From a virus: a DNA stretch of 23,809 bases. A program made the translations under genes and the position numbers. The notes below the pieces were generated by a model. The model did no database searches, had not been told where the DNA came from, and saw nothing but the letters and a program-made list of their open reading frames with translations. This document shows, in pieces, positions 15,315 to 22,160 of this stretch (position 1 is the stretch's first letter; the number at the start of each line of letters is the position of its first letter). The stretch lies in IMG/VR virus record IMGVR_UViG_3300020281_000129, positions 1 through 23,809 of that record; one strand, given 5' to 3'.

Positions 15315-15850
15315 TGGCAAGGAACATCAAATCTGGTGGACGACTTGGTAAAAAGTATTTCTACGTCTATGAGACTGGTGAAGTAACTTCCAGTAATGAT
15401 CCAGATATTGAAGTAGGTTCTAATGTCTATGATGATGGTGTCAGGAAGGACATCCGTGAAGAAGAAGATAGACCGACAGATACTGATGAAAATGTCAATA
15501 GAATTCGTGGAGTTGTTGACAGTCTAGGTAGAAGAAATAGAAGAATGCATCCAACTGATATAATGCAGGCACTCATCACTGCATTAGACCCTGTTGAAGG
15601 TATGCCTCAACCTGATAAATACTACACATACATATATAACGCAAAGACTCCTGGTATTCGTTATGATCAGCATCCGTTGGTGCTTGTATCCAGTGTAGGA
15701 ACTGAAGGGTTCACCGCTTTTAGTTTACACTGGAGGATGATGAGAAAATACACTTATCCAGAAATTGCAAGCAGTCTTTACGAAATTTATCCCTCGGAAG
15801 TAAGTGATGCCTTGAGACTTCCAACCGCTTACTATCTGACAAATAATTAA
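15314..15850 (+). CDS. Conserved phage protein of unknown function
   Basis: 178 residues. It is coupled to gp4 by a TAATG overlap and followed 8 nt later by gp48. The first 50 residues are polar (GGRLGKKYFYVYETGEVTSSNDPDIEVGSNVYDDG), followed by an acidic Asp/Glu/Arg stretch (68-80). The C-terminal half holds the most ordered part: YYTYIYNAKTPGIRYDQHPLVL and a GFTAFSLHWRMMRKYTY segment. No catalytic motif, membrane segment or coiled coil is evident. I do not recognise it. Its place between gp4 and gp48 in a late operon suggests a virion or assembly role. In T4 the DNA end protector gp2 neighbours gp4, but I see no clear similarity to gp2. Confidence 0.65.
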   Translation: MARNIKSGGRLGKKYFYVYETGEVTSSNDPDIEVGSNVYDDGVRKDIREEEDRPTDTDENVNRIRGVVDSLGRRNRRMHPTDIMQALITALDPVEGMPQPDKYYTYIYNAKTPGIRYDQHPLVLVSSVGTEGFTAFSLHWRMMRKYTYPEIASSLYEIYPSEVSDALRLPTAYYLTNN

Positions 15851-15858
15851 AGTATCTA

Positions 15859-16884
15859 ATGAGAGATATCAAAAGTAAAAGTAATTACACAAGTTTGAGA
15901 TATCCAAAAGATCGTCGCATTGAAAGCGACGTGGATTATTTGAGACTGCAGATTGCCAAGTATAAAGCTCCTTTTCAACTCGGTAGTGATAGTCCTCTTA
16001 CTGGATTAGTAACGGATGTTACGAAAAGAAAAAATGATAAAGGTGAAGAAACAGGTGAACTAGACATCAAATTTGGCACAAGTGGGTTGAGAGAAGTAGC
16101 AAAAAGAACAGGAACAAGATCAAATAGACAAAGCTTAAAAGAACCATTAGGACAAATCGTATTACCAATTCCACAACAACTATCAGACATTAGTGCGATT
16201 GACTGGACAGATGGTAAACTAAATCCAATTGAAGCGTATGGACTAGCAGCAACTGGTACTATAATTAAGGAGTTTGGTCAAGGAGGTATTGGTGGAGGAG
16301 TTGATGCTGTAAAACAAATATTCAATCAGATTGGATTAGATGCTAAAGCTGCTGCAGGAAACCCCCAAATACAAAATGCTGTTTTGGCAGCAATATCTGG
16401 AGCAGCAATCGGAAATCTTGGTGGAAATGTAACTGCTAATCAACTTGTTTCTAGAGCAACAGGACAAGTTTTCCAACCAAACTTAGAACTTCTCTTCAAC
16501 GGTGTCAACCTCAGAGTGTTCCCGTTTACTTTTGAATTTTTCCCAAGAAATAGGGATGAGGGTGTTGAAGTTAAAAGAATTATTAGACTATTGAAAGAGT
16601 CTATGCTTCCTAGTAAAGGTGGTGCTGAAGGAGTATTCATCTCTGCCCCACATATCTTCCAACTAACTTACATGAAGGGTGATGGATCTCATCCGTTCCT
16701 GAATAAGTTTTTACCCATGGCACTGACTAATATGTCTGTGAACTATACGGGTTCAAATACATATTCAACATTCTATGATGGGACACCAACCCACATCAAG
16801 GTTGAGGTACTATTCAAAGAACTCAACCCAATTTATAGAGAAGATTATGATGAACTTGGTGATGATTACTCAGTAGGATACTAA
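15859..16884 (+). CDS. 48: Baseplate tail-tube-cap protein gp48
   Basis: 341 residues. The N-terminus has the gp48-type YPKDRRIESDVDYLRLQIAKYKAP segment (15-38). A low-complexity Gly/Ala-rich middle follows (GQGGIGGGVDAVKQ, AAISGAAIGNLGGNV). The tube-fold C-terminal domain holds NLELLFNGVNLRVFPFTFEFFPRNRDEGVEVKRIIRLLK, GAEGVFISAPHIFQLTYM, FLPMALTNMSVNYT and PTHIKVEVLFKEL. In T4, gp48 (364 residues) sits on the baseplate with gp54 and templates the tail tube. The gene lies one base before gp53 in the same operon, and gp53 is another baseplate protein. Confidence 0.8.
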   Translation: MRDIKSKSNYTSLRYPKDRRIESDVDYLRLQIAKYKAPFQLGSDSPLTGLVTDVTKRKNDKGEETGELDIKFGTSGLREVAKRTGTRSNRQSLKEPLGQIVLPIPQQLSDISAIDWTDGKLNPIEAYGLAATGTIIKEFGQGGIGGGVDAVKQIFNQIGLDAKAAAGNPQIQNAVLAAISGAAIGNLGGNVTANQLVSRATGQVFQPNLELLFNGVNLRVFPFTFEFFPRNRDEGVEVKRIIRLLKESMLPSKGGAEGVFISAPHIFQLTYMKGDGSHPFLNKFLPMALTNMSVNYTGSNTYSTFYDGTPTHIKVEVLFKELNPIYREDYDELGDDYSVGY

Positions 16885-16885
16885 A

Positions 16886-17536
16886 ATGAGTTATTTCAGA
16901 GAACTACCAAACATATTCTATCAGTCACAATCAAAAGATAGAAACTCTTCAAATGATTATGTTTTGGTAAAAAACCTATTCAGAAGAACCAAGTTACGTG
17001 ATGATCTTCAAAGTGCGGTAACTATATTTAACAAGTATCAAATAGGGCAAGGAGAAAGACCTGATACCATCGCAGAGCAACTCTATGGAGATCCTGGTCT
17101 TGATTGGGTTGTTATGATGACTGCCAACATCATTAATGTCAGAGATCAGTGGCCATTATCCGATACAGAACTTTATAAGTATGCCGAAAATAAGTATGGA
17201 ACTAAATTGAATGATGTTCGTTTCTATGAGACTACTGAGGTAAAAGATTCTTTAGGAAGACTCATTTTACCTAAAGGAAAAATTGTTGACCAAGACTTCA
17301 AGATTCCAAATCCTTCAACACCAACAGCAGATTTAAATCCAGTTGTTTCTATAAGCAACTACGACTATGAAGTGAGAGAGAATGATGAAAAAAGATTGAT
17401 TTTTGTTCTTAAACCAGAGTATCTTGGTATGTTCCTTGAAGATATGAGAAATGAAATGAAATATGGTCGCTCTTCTGAATATATTAGTAGTAACGTAGCA
17501 GCAACCAGAAATACTAGAAACACTTCTGCAGAATAA
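16886..17536 (+). CDS. 53: Baseplate wedge protein gp53
   Basis: 216 residues. The family core is clear: YFRELPNIFYQ at the start, LFRRTKLRDDL (32-42), then GERPDTIAEQLYGDPGLDWVVMMTANI (56-82), matching the T4 gp53 block that ends in a LysM-like turn (ANAIYGNPQLYWVLLM in T4). The C-terminal part is less conserved, with YDYEVRENDEKRLIFVLKPEYLGMFLEDMRNEMKYG. gp53 closes the baseplate wedge and links wedges around the hub in T4. AGGA lies about 8 nt before the ATG. The TAA sits at the edge of the terminator hairpin shared with convergent gp32. Confidence 0.85.
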   Translation: MSYFRELPNIFYQSQSKDRNSSNDYVLVKNLFRRTKLRDDLQSAVTIFNKYQIGQGERPDTIAEQLYGDPGLDWVVMMTANIINVRDQWPLSDTELYKYAENKYGTKLNDVRFYETTEVKDSLGRLILPKGKIVDQDFKIPNPSTPTADLNPVVSISNYDYEVRENDEKRLIFVLKPEYLGMFLEDMRNEMKYGRSSEYISSNVAATRNTRNTSAE

Positions 17537-17557
17537 AAAGGGGGTCGTTAGACCCCC
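17535..17557 (-). terminator. Rho-independent terminator after gp32
   Basis: GGGGGTC at 17540-17546 pairs with GACCCCC at 17551-17557 around a 4-nt loop. Five A bases at 17535-17539 give a T tract on the minus strand, so it best serves gp32. On the plus strand the tail after the stem is only TTCTCT, so it may weakly terminate the gp53 operon as well. It overlaps the gp53 stop codon and ends 9 nt before the gp32 stop. Confidence 0.85.
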
Positions 17558-17566
17558 TTCTCTGTA

Positions 17567-18493
17567 TCAGTCTTCTGCCAGTTTGGCGAAGTATGACAGA
17601 GCATCGTCGTCATCTTCAGTTTTGTTTGACGACAGAGTGATGTCAGGATCGTTGAATCCAGCATCAGTTGTGGTGGTTGTAGTTTCACCACGGTTAGCAG
17701 CGCGGAACTCTTCTTCCTCTTGAACAGTCTCTTGGTCTTGGAAACGAGGGGTGCCCTTGTTACCCAGAACGTAGTCAAGACGCTTCTTCAGAGTGTCATA
17801 GTCCTTGAACTGGTCTGCAGCGACGAGTTCTGCCAGGGAGTATTCTTTCTTCCAGATTGCTTCCATAGCATCATCATCGTCCAGCAGGGCAGACTGGGCA
17901 GCGAACTCGGAGGAGTCATAGTTGCGATAACCAGCAACGTTCTTTGCCTTCAGTTTGAAATTGGCACCTTGCCAGAAGTCAAAGGGATCAATTGCTTCCT
18001 CATCTTCAAACTCAGGTTGCATGGCAGCAGTGAGTTTGTCAAAGATCTTCTTACCGAACTTGTACAGGAATACACCACCTTCATTAGCAGGGTTGGCAGG
18101 ATCCTTGACGACGTAGATGTTTGCCATGTAAGTCAGTTTACGCTTCTGCTTACGTGCCAGTTCCTTACCTGCATCGGTGCCGTTGTTCCACAGCATCGTG
18201 TTGTATTCGGACACAGGATCCTTCTGACCCAGAGTAGTCAGAGAGTTTTCAATGTACCAACCACCAGGACCCTGGAAGGCGTGAGAGTACAGTTTGACGA
18301 AGGGCAGATCTTCTCCATTGGGAGCAGGAAGGAAACGGATAACAGCATAACCGTTGCCGCTCTTATCACACTCAAGTTTCCAGAGACGCTCGTCTCCAGA
18401 ACTACCTGCTTTGTTCATCTTGTCAACTTCTTTGACCAGTTTGGCAGTCAAAGAACCCAGTTTGGATTGCTTCTTAAGATCAGCGAAAGACAT
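17567..18493 (-). CDS. 32: Single-stranded DNA-binding protein gp32
   Basis: 308 residues, similar along its length to T4 gp32: LWKLECDKSGNGYAVIRFLPAP (38-58), GGWYIEN (77-83), KQKRKLTYMANIYVVKDPANP (115-135, the basic LAST-like motif plus OB strand), YKFGKKIFDKL (144-154), WQGANFKLKAKNVAGYRNYDSS (174-195), and an acidic C-tail (EDDDDALSYF) that in T4 contacts gp59 and other partners. Unlike T4 gp32 it has one Cys only (Cys42): the region equivalent to the T4 zinc loop, after WYIEN, lacks the Cys ligands. Base use is visibly more GC-rich than in neighbours, as expected for a very highly expressed gene. It has its own sigma-70 promoter and a GAGGT ribosome binding site. Confidence 0.92.
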   Translation of the reverse strand: MSFADLKKQSKLGSLTAKLVKEVDKMNKAGSSGDERLWKLECDKSGNGYAVIRFLPAPNGEDLPFVKLYSHAFQGPGGWYIENSLTTLGQKDPVSEYNTMLWNNGTDAGKELARKQKRKLTYMANIYVVKDPANPANEGGVFLYKFGKKIFDKLTAAMQPEFEDEEAIDPFDFWQGANFKLKAKNVAGYRNYDSSEFAAQSALLDDDDAMEAIWKKEYSLAELVAADQFKDYDTLKKRLDYVLGNKGTPRFQDQETVQEEEEFRAANRGETTTTTTDAGFNDPDITLSSNKTEDDDDALSYFAKLAED

Positions 18494-18538
18494 TCGGATT
18501 ACCTCGGATTTGTTTGGATTTGGGAGATTTACTTGGAT
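18494..18538 (-). promoter_or_regulatory. gp32 leader, possible autogenous operator
   Basis: The minus-strand leader is A/C-rich, G-poor and has three AATCC words running into the GAGGT site. Little secondary structure is possible. T4 gp32 represses its own translation by binding an unstructured leader, so a similar role is plausible but unproven. Confidence 0.4.
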
Positions 18539-18567
18539 AGTATAACGAAGTTTTGCTCAGGTGTCAA
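18539..18567 (-). promoter_or_regulatory. Sigma-70 promoter for gp32
   Basis: Minus strand: TTGACA at 18567-18562, a 17-nt spacer, then TATACT at 18544-18539. This is a perfect -35 and a 5/6 -10 at ideal spacing. It overlaps the last codons of the upstream gene (the TTGACA spans Ile-Asp codons before the TGA). Expected start near 18532, about 38 nt before the ATG. Confidence 0.85.
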
Positions 18568-18889
18568 TGTAGTCTTTGAGCGATTCAATGGTCTTTGTCA
18601 TGCTATCAAACAAAGTCTTGATGTCTGTGGATGGAGGGAACCCCATCATCAGAACAGACTTCTGCAAGTTCTCTTTCATTTCAATCGCTTTAGGATCGTC
18701 TGAAAGAGAAACTCTAGTATACATCACCTGCTGCTTTTCTAGCAAGCTCTGTAACATTTCAATGTGTTCAATTTTGTCATCACGAGTCATAGTACCAAAA
18801 GACATTGCATTTGTATAGATCTGCTCCTGCAGATCATTAATTTCTTCCAATTCGTTTTTGATAATATCAGACTCAAAAAAATCACTCAT
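18557..18889 (-). CDS. DUF1825-like small protein
   Basis: 110 residues, mostly helical and charged. The pattern FFESDIIKNELEEINDLQEQIY, MTRDDKIEHIEMLQSLLEKQQVMYTRVSLSDDPKAIEMKENL, GFPPSTDIKTLFDSMTKTIE follows the layout of the cyanobacterial DUF1825 family, also carried by many cyanophages. I recall this from family knowledge and have not aligned it. The ATG overlaps the gp59 stop. It sits between gp59 and gp32, so it is co-transcribed with replication genes. Its function is not known. Its 3' end carries the -35 box of the gp32 promoter. Confidence 0.7.
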   Translation of the reverse strand: MSDFFESDIIKNELEEINDLQEQIYTNAMSFGTMTRDDKIEHIEMLQSLLEKQQVMYTRVSLSDDPKAIEMKENLQKSVLMMGFPPSTDIKTLFDSMTKTIESLKDYIDT

Positions 18890-19478
18890 TTACTATGTCC
18901 CTTAATAACTTCTTGTAGTTGAACACATCAATATTTATGAAGGGACCATATTTTTTAATTTTCAAACTGACGGTTTCCCACACTGGGTCAGTAAGTTTCT
19001 TGTCAAAGTCTTCACGAAAATGGAAGATTTTTTCGTAGATCACGAAGTTTTCTAGCGACAATCTCCCGCTTAGATACTCCTTGAGAATTTTTGGATGTCC
19101 TTTGGAGCAGTCGAATAGACTCTCCAATCCGTTCTCCGAGAGTAATTCGTTGCTTTGTTCTTTGAACAAGTAAGTTGAACTCTGCCGTCGTTTCATCCAC
19201 TCGGCGTATGTCCTTTCTCCAGAATTGATAATTTCTCCAATCCATAGGTTCTGTGGGTTGTCAGCAGCAGAAAAGTTAGATACAAGAAAGTCAACGACTT
19301 CACTGTCGTCATACTTACGGGAAGTTTTCTCAAACCAATACTTATCTTTCCTCTTATTAAAAGACGCCATGGATGCCCGTGATTTGGCACCATAGCGAAA
19401 GAAGTCGTACTTTGGGTTTGTGAAATGATTTTTTAGTGACAAATAATGTTTATAAGTTTCAAAGGGTGTCACGGTCAT
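18882..19478 (-). CDS. 59: Helicase loader gp59
   Basis: 198 residues from the ATG at 19478, which overlaps the gp33 stop as ATGA. The frame stays open upstream to a GTG at 19535, but that start would lie deep inside gp33. The family layout is clear: TPFETYKHYLSLKNHFTNPKYDFFRYGAKSRASMASFNKRKDKYWFEKTSRKY (T4: MNGKYDVIKYN...YQKRRDKYFFQKLSEKY), NLWIGEI, YLFKEQSNELL, HPKILKEYLSGRLSLENFVIYEKIF, DPVWETVSLKIKKYGPFINID. T4 gp59 (217 residues) binds fork DNA and gp32 and loads the gp41 helicase. It is grouped with gp33 and gp32 here as in T4. Confidence 0.9.
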   Translation of the reverse strand: MTVTPFETYKHYLSLKNHFTNPKYDFFRYGAKSRASMASFNKRKDKYWFEKTSRKYDDSEVVDFLVSNFSAADNPQNLWIGEIINSGERTYAEWMKRRQSSTYLFKEQSNELLSENGLESLFDCSKGHPKILKEYLSGRLSLENFVIYEKIFHFREDFDKKLTDPVWETVSLKIKKYGPFINIDVFNYKKLLRDIVNE

Positions 19479-19735
19479 AGAGGAAGTTTTGCTCGCGATG
19501 TTTTCTTCATGAAGTTGAGACGGATAGCGTCCCACTTCAAACGCTCTTTCAATGGTTTTGAAATGAGCTTCGTTACAGAGTCTACCTCAAGACTGTTAAT
19601 TTCGCAATAGTGACAGATTGCGTCAATATAATTAAATTGCTCTTCAGCGACAATCTTCTCAATCTCCAAGGCAAACTTGGAGGGAGTCAAGAATTTGCTC
19701 TCTATGACTTTTTCTAGTTCCTTATTTGGTTCCAT
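19475..19735 (-). CDS. 33: Late transcription coactivator gp33
   Basis: 86 residues from the ATG at 19735, which has a strong GGAGG 5 nt upstream. A longer open frame reaches 19840 but would overlap the exonuclease by over 100 nt without a better site. The core FALEIEKIVAEEQFNYIDAICHYCEINSLEVDSVTKLISKPLKERL parallels T4 gp33 (IIEKMVEEFGMSYLEATTAFLEEN). In T4, gp33 bridges RNA polymerase (beta-flap) and the gp45 sliding clamp to activate late promoters. The C-terminus here is AKLPL, short and hydrophobic like the T4 clamp-binding LDFLL tail but different in sequence. It is shorter than T4 gp33 (112 residues), missing mainly N-terminal sequence. Confidence 0.85.
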   Translation of the reverse strand: MEPNKELEKVIESKFLTPSKFALEIEKIVAEEQFNYIDAICHYCEINSLEVDSVTKLISKPLKERLKWDAIRLNFMKKTSRAKLPL

Positions 19736-20432
19736 ATTCCTCCAGTTTATCTCTAACAAACTTTCCAATGTACTCGGTAAGAAGTTTGATGTACTTTGAT
19801 TTGTCTCGTTCTTCATAGACGACGCATTCTCCATTTTCACAAGCCATGATGATTACAAGTTTTTTGACTGAGATGCCAGTCAGTTCGTATAGCATACAAC
19901 CATATGCCATACACTGAACAAAATAGTGTTCAATCCAACCCCGTGGTTTGGGTTTGGCGGATGTTTTGAAGTCAATTATTGCTAACTCGCCGTCATATTC
20001 AGCGATACAATCAACTGTCCCTGCTATACCGAGTTGTTTACTATACAGGGAACCTTCAAGGGCGTAAATATTATTTATACGTTTCAGATTTGCTTTAGAA
20101 ATCTTGAACAGAAAGTCAGAAATAGGAGGAACTTCAGGAAGTTCTTCATTCTTCATGTAATGTTCAACCAAAGTATGCATGTCAGTACCACGTTTTGTAG
20201 CACGCTTCGTGATACGATCTGCTTCTTCATCACCAACTCTTTTACGCCACTTTACAAAGATGTCTTTATTAAAATGACTTGTGACTGATGTAATTGAAAC
20301 TAACTTAAGTAGTTCCTCTTCATCAGGAACCGAATAATATCGGACACCATCAATAGTTTCCCTACTCAGTTTTGGAAGTTCAATATCAATGTGATTGAAG
20401 TTCGTTATGCCAGTGGACGTAAGTTCGCTCAT
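19722..20432 (-). CDS. PD-(D/E)XK exonuclease (RecB/MGME1-like)
   Basis: 236 residues from ATG 20432; an ATG 21 nt further up gives 243. Either start overlaps the oxygenase gene (47-68 nt). The motifs of RecB-like phage exonucleases are in order: VSITSVT (46-52), RGTDMHTLVEHY (81-92), GTVDCIAEYDGELAIIDFKTS (138-158; likely metal ligands Asp141 and Asp154 with Lys156), and a QCMAYGCMLYE (173-183) motif. Such proteins act on ssDNA or processed ends in phage replication, recombination or host DNA breakdown. Its 3' end holds the ribosome binding site of gp33, so the two are coupled. Which DNA end it prefers cannot be told. Confidence 0.8.
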   Translation of the reverse strand: MSELTSTGITNFNHIDIELPKLSRETIDGVRYYSVPDEEELLKLVSITSVTSHFNKDIFVKWRKRVGDEEADRITKRATKRGTDMHTLVEHYMKNEELPEVPPISDFLFKISKANLKRINNIYALEGSLYSKQLGIAGTVDCIAEYDGELAIIDFKTSAKPKPRGWIEHYFVQCMAYGCMLYELTGISVKKLVIIMACENGECVVYEERDKSKYIKLLTEYIGKFVRDKLEEYGTK

Positions 20433-21126
20433 AATATTCTTGGTTTGGTTCATCTACGAAGTAATACATTGCTATTGAGTATCTTTCAAAACCTTCAGGA
20501 CAATTCAGCGGAGCAGGATGCCCATGAACTGAATCATCAGATAGTGTGAAAATTACTGCTCTATTCATGATAGGAGCGATAATGTGCTCCCTTCTCTTTT
20601 CCTTTTTATTCCAGAGTTCAAGATGACCACGCCACTCATCTTCCCAGTTGGGATTGAGATAGAGTAGCATATTCAAGACTCTAAACTTTCTACTTCTAGG
20701 ATTGATGTTGTAATCAACGTGTAAATTAAGTCTACCACCATTTTCAATTTTATGGCATCCACCACCCCACAGATGTGGATCTGGAATCAAATTTGGAATG
20801 CCTGTTAGATCTTTGAGAAACTGGAGAAATATTGGTGAATTGAAATAACTTAGAACAGTAGAAACAGTTGGAGTCTCATACCTCAAATGTTCTACACTTT
20901 CATCATTCCAAGGAGTGAACCATTTATTGACCTGATTATCGGTCATGTAAGAGTTGTTATCAGTCTTCTCAGTGACCCAAAAGTTAGTATTCTTCAGTTC
21001 ACTGAAGCACTGCATAGCAACAACTGGATTGATGAAGTTGTCAATGATTATGTTTGGGAATGGTCTAGCATTCTGATAATGGAAGTTGAGTTTGGAACCC
21101 AAATCATAATCACTGAATATTTCCAT
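20386..21126 (-). CDS. 2OG-Fe(II) oxygenase (prolyl-4-hydroxylase-like)
   Basis: 246 residues from the ATG at 21126, which overlaps the PhoH stop (TGATG). The double-stranded beta-helix motifs are present: LHVDYN with His136 and Asp138 as iron ligands, RVLNMLLYLNPNW after it, then SVHGHP with His201 as third ligand and Arg215 for 2-oxoglutarate. The end (YSIAMYYF) is the usual closing strand. The enzyme would hydroxylate a substrate at the cost of 2-oxoglutarate and O2. The substrate is unknown: protein proline, another residue or a small molecule are all open. Genes of this family are frequent in T4-like cyanophages, where 2OG is also the host's nitrogen signal. Confidence 0.85.
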   Translation of the reverse strand: MEIFSDYDLGSKLNFHYQNARPFPNIIIDNFINPVVAMQCFSELKNTNFWVTEKTDNNSYMTDNQVNKWFTPWNDESVEHLRYETPTVSTVLSYFNSPIFLQFLKDLTGIPNLIPDPHLWGGGCHKIENGGRLNLHVDYNINPRSRKFRVLNMLLYLNPNWEDEWRGHLELWNKKEKRREHIIAPIMNRAVIFTLSDDSVHGHPAPLNCPEGFERYSIAMYYFVDEPNQEYYERTYVHWHNELQSH

Positions 21127-21884
21127 CAAAATCCTGCCTCTATTTTAGCTAAGATATACTCTTTGACAAGTCCAGAGCGAACAATATCATCCACTCCAAA
21201 TTCAATTATATCAAAAGAATTCATTTTACGCAACACGTTCATAAAATCAACGATACCATTACGTTCGTTAGTTTTATTCAAGTCAGACTGACGAGAGTCT
21301 CCACAGAAACAAATTCTAGTATTCTCACCAACACGAGTGATAATACTGTCAAGTTCATGGAAGTTCAAGTTCTGATATTCATCAACAATAACGATTGCAT
21401 TGTCAAGAGTTGTTCCACGTAAAAATGATGTACTCCAGAACTTAATCGTCTCTTGTGCTTTAAGATTGCCGTAAAGCATCTCAAAGTCAGCATCACTTGG
21501 CATCTGGAACATGTATTTCACCATGTTCTTATATGGGATCTGATAAATGTCTGCCTTATCCTCATGAGAACCAGGAAGGAAACCAATCTCTCTGGTAGCT
21601 ACAAGTGAGCGTACAAGATAGATTCTTTCATAAGGAGTTTTCTCATCCAGAACGTCTCTCAGGGCATTATACAGAGTAATAAAGGTCTTTCCCGTGCCCG
21701 CACAACCATAAGCAACAAGATGCTTGCCCTCTTTGTATGAATCAAAGAGTCGTTTCTGATTGTCAGTTAGAGGTTCAATATCAACAAGATACTCTTGACT
21801 TAGCGGTTTCTTCCGCTTCATCTGCTTTGTCGTGAGTCCAACCCCAATGGGTTGCTCTGCAGATGCTCTTTTTCTTCTTGCCAT
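21126..21884 (-). CDS. phoH: PhoH-like P-loop ATPase
   Basis: 252 residues. After a basic N-terminus (RRKRAS, KRKKP), the ATPase core begins at about residue 38: LTDNQKRLFDSYKEGKHLVAYGCAGTGKT with the Walker A motif at 60-67. It continues through RSLVATREIGFLPG (92-105), AIVIVDEYQN with Walker B (163-172), TRICFCGDSRQSDL (189-202), and GIVDFMNVL. This matches the C-terminal half of T4-like PhoH proteins. The role in phages is uncertain (RNA metabolism or nucleotide-linked); in host bacteria phoH responds to phosphate limitation. It is preceded by an AAGAAG-type weak ribosome binding site, 2 nt after the preceding gene. Confidence 0.88.
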   Translation of the reverse strand: MARRKRASAEQPIGVGLTTKQMKRKKPLSQEYLVDIEPLTDNQKRLFDSYKEGKHLVAYGCAGTGKTFITLYNALRDVLDEKTPYERIYLVRSLVATREIGFLPGSHEDKADIYQIPYKNMVKYMFQMPSDADFEMLYGNLKAQETIKFWSTSFLRGTTLDNAIVIVDEYQNLNFHELDSIITRVGENTRICFCGDSRQSDLNKTNERNGIVDFMNVLRKMNSFDIIEFGVDDIVRSGLVKEYILAKIEAGF

Positions 21885-21886
21885 AC

Positions 21887-22132
21887 TTAAATCTTCTTGA
21901 TAGTTGAACCAGGCATTTTCTGCGCTCTTTGAAGAACGTCATTCCATCCGGGTTTAGATTTACGAAGTTTATCCTTCCACTCGCCTACCTCACCAACACC
22001 TGGTGCGTTTTCTGGAGTGTAATATCTTTCCCAGTCAGGATTGTCTTCTTTCCACTGATCCCAGTCATGAACGCTCATAACAACGTCTTTCGTTTCACCA
22101 GTTTCCTTATGTTTTACTGGATATGTAGCCAT
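21887..22132 (-). CDS. Small FmdB-like protein without zinc ligands
   Basis: 81 residues. It starts MATYPVKHKETGETKDVVMSVHDWDQW and ends with KPGWNDVLQRAQKMPGSTIKKI. This layout (short beta hairpin, helix, GW-x-DVL, basic tail) is that of the small FmdB-like family seen in T4-like phages. The host FmdB zinc ribbons carry CxxC pairs, but this protein has no cysteine at all, so it cannot bind zinc that way. No Shine-Dalgarno is evident. A CTAAATAC box lies 20 nt upstream at the end of thyX. The function is unknown. Confidence 0.65.
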   Translation of the reverse strand: MATYPVKHKETGETKDVVMSVHDWDQWKEDNPDWERYYTPENAPGVGEVGEWKDKLRKSKPGWNDVLQRAQKMPGSTIKKI

Positions 22133-22152
22133 AGTTATAAATTCAATGTGTT

Positions 22153-22160
22153 GTATTTAG
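22153..22160 (-). promoter_or_regulatory. Late-promoter-like box CTAAATAC at thyX stop
   Basis: The minus strand reads CTAAATAC across the thyX TAA stop, 20 nt before the next ATG. It equals the rightward box before gp4. It may allow late expression of the downstream phoH group, or be a chance match since TAA stops often give TAAATA. Confidence 0.3.

Noticed and set aside
17720-18703. 327-codon plus-strand ORF opposite gp32
   Set aside because: It is antisense to a clear gp32 and part of the DUF1825-like gene, has no ribosome binding site and a Cys/Phe/Val-rich shadow composition.
19478-19535. Upstream GTG start for gp59
   Set aside because: It would lie well inside gp33; the ATG at 19478 overlaps the gp33 stop as ATGA and matches where homology to T4 gp59 starts.
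19736-19840. 35-residue N-terminal extension of gp33
   Set aside because: The ATG at 19735 has a GGAGG at ideal distance; the extension overlaps the exonuclease and does not resemble gp33.
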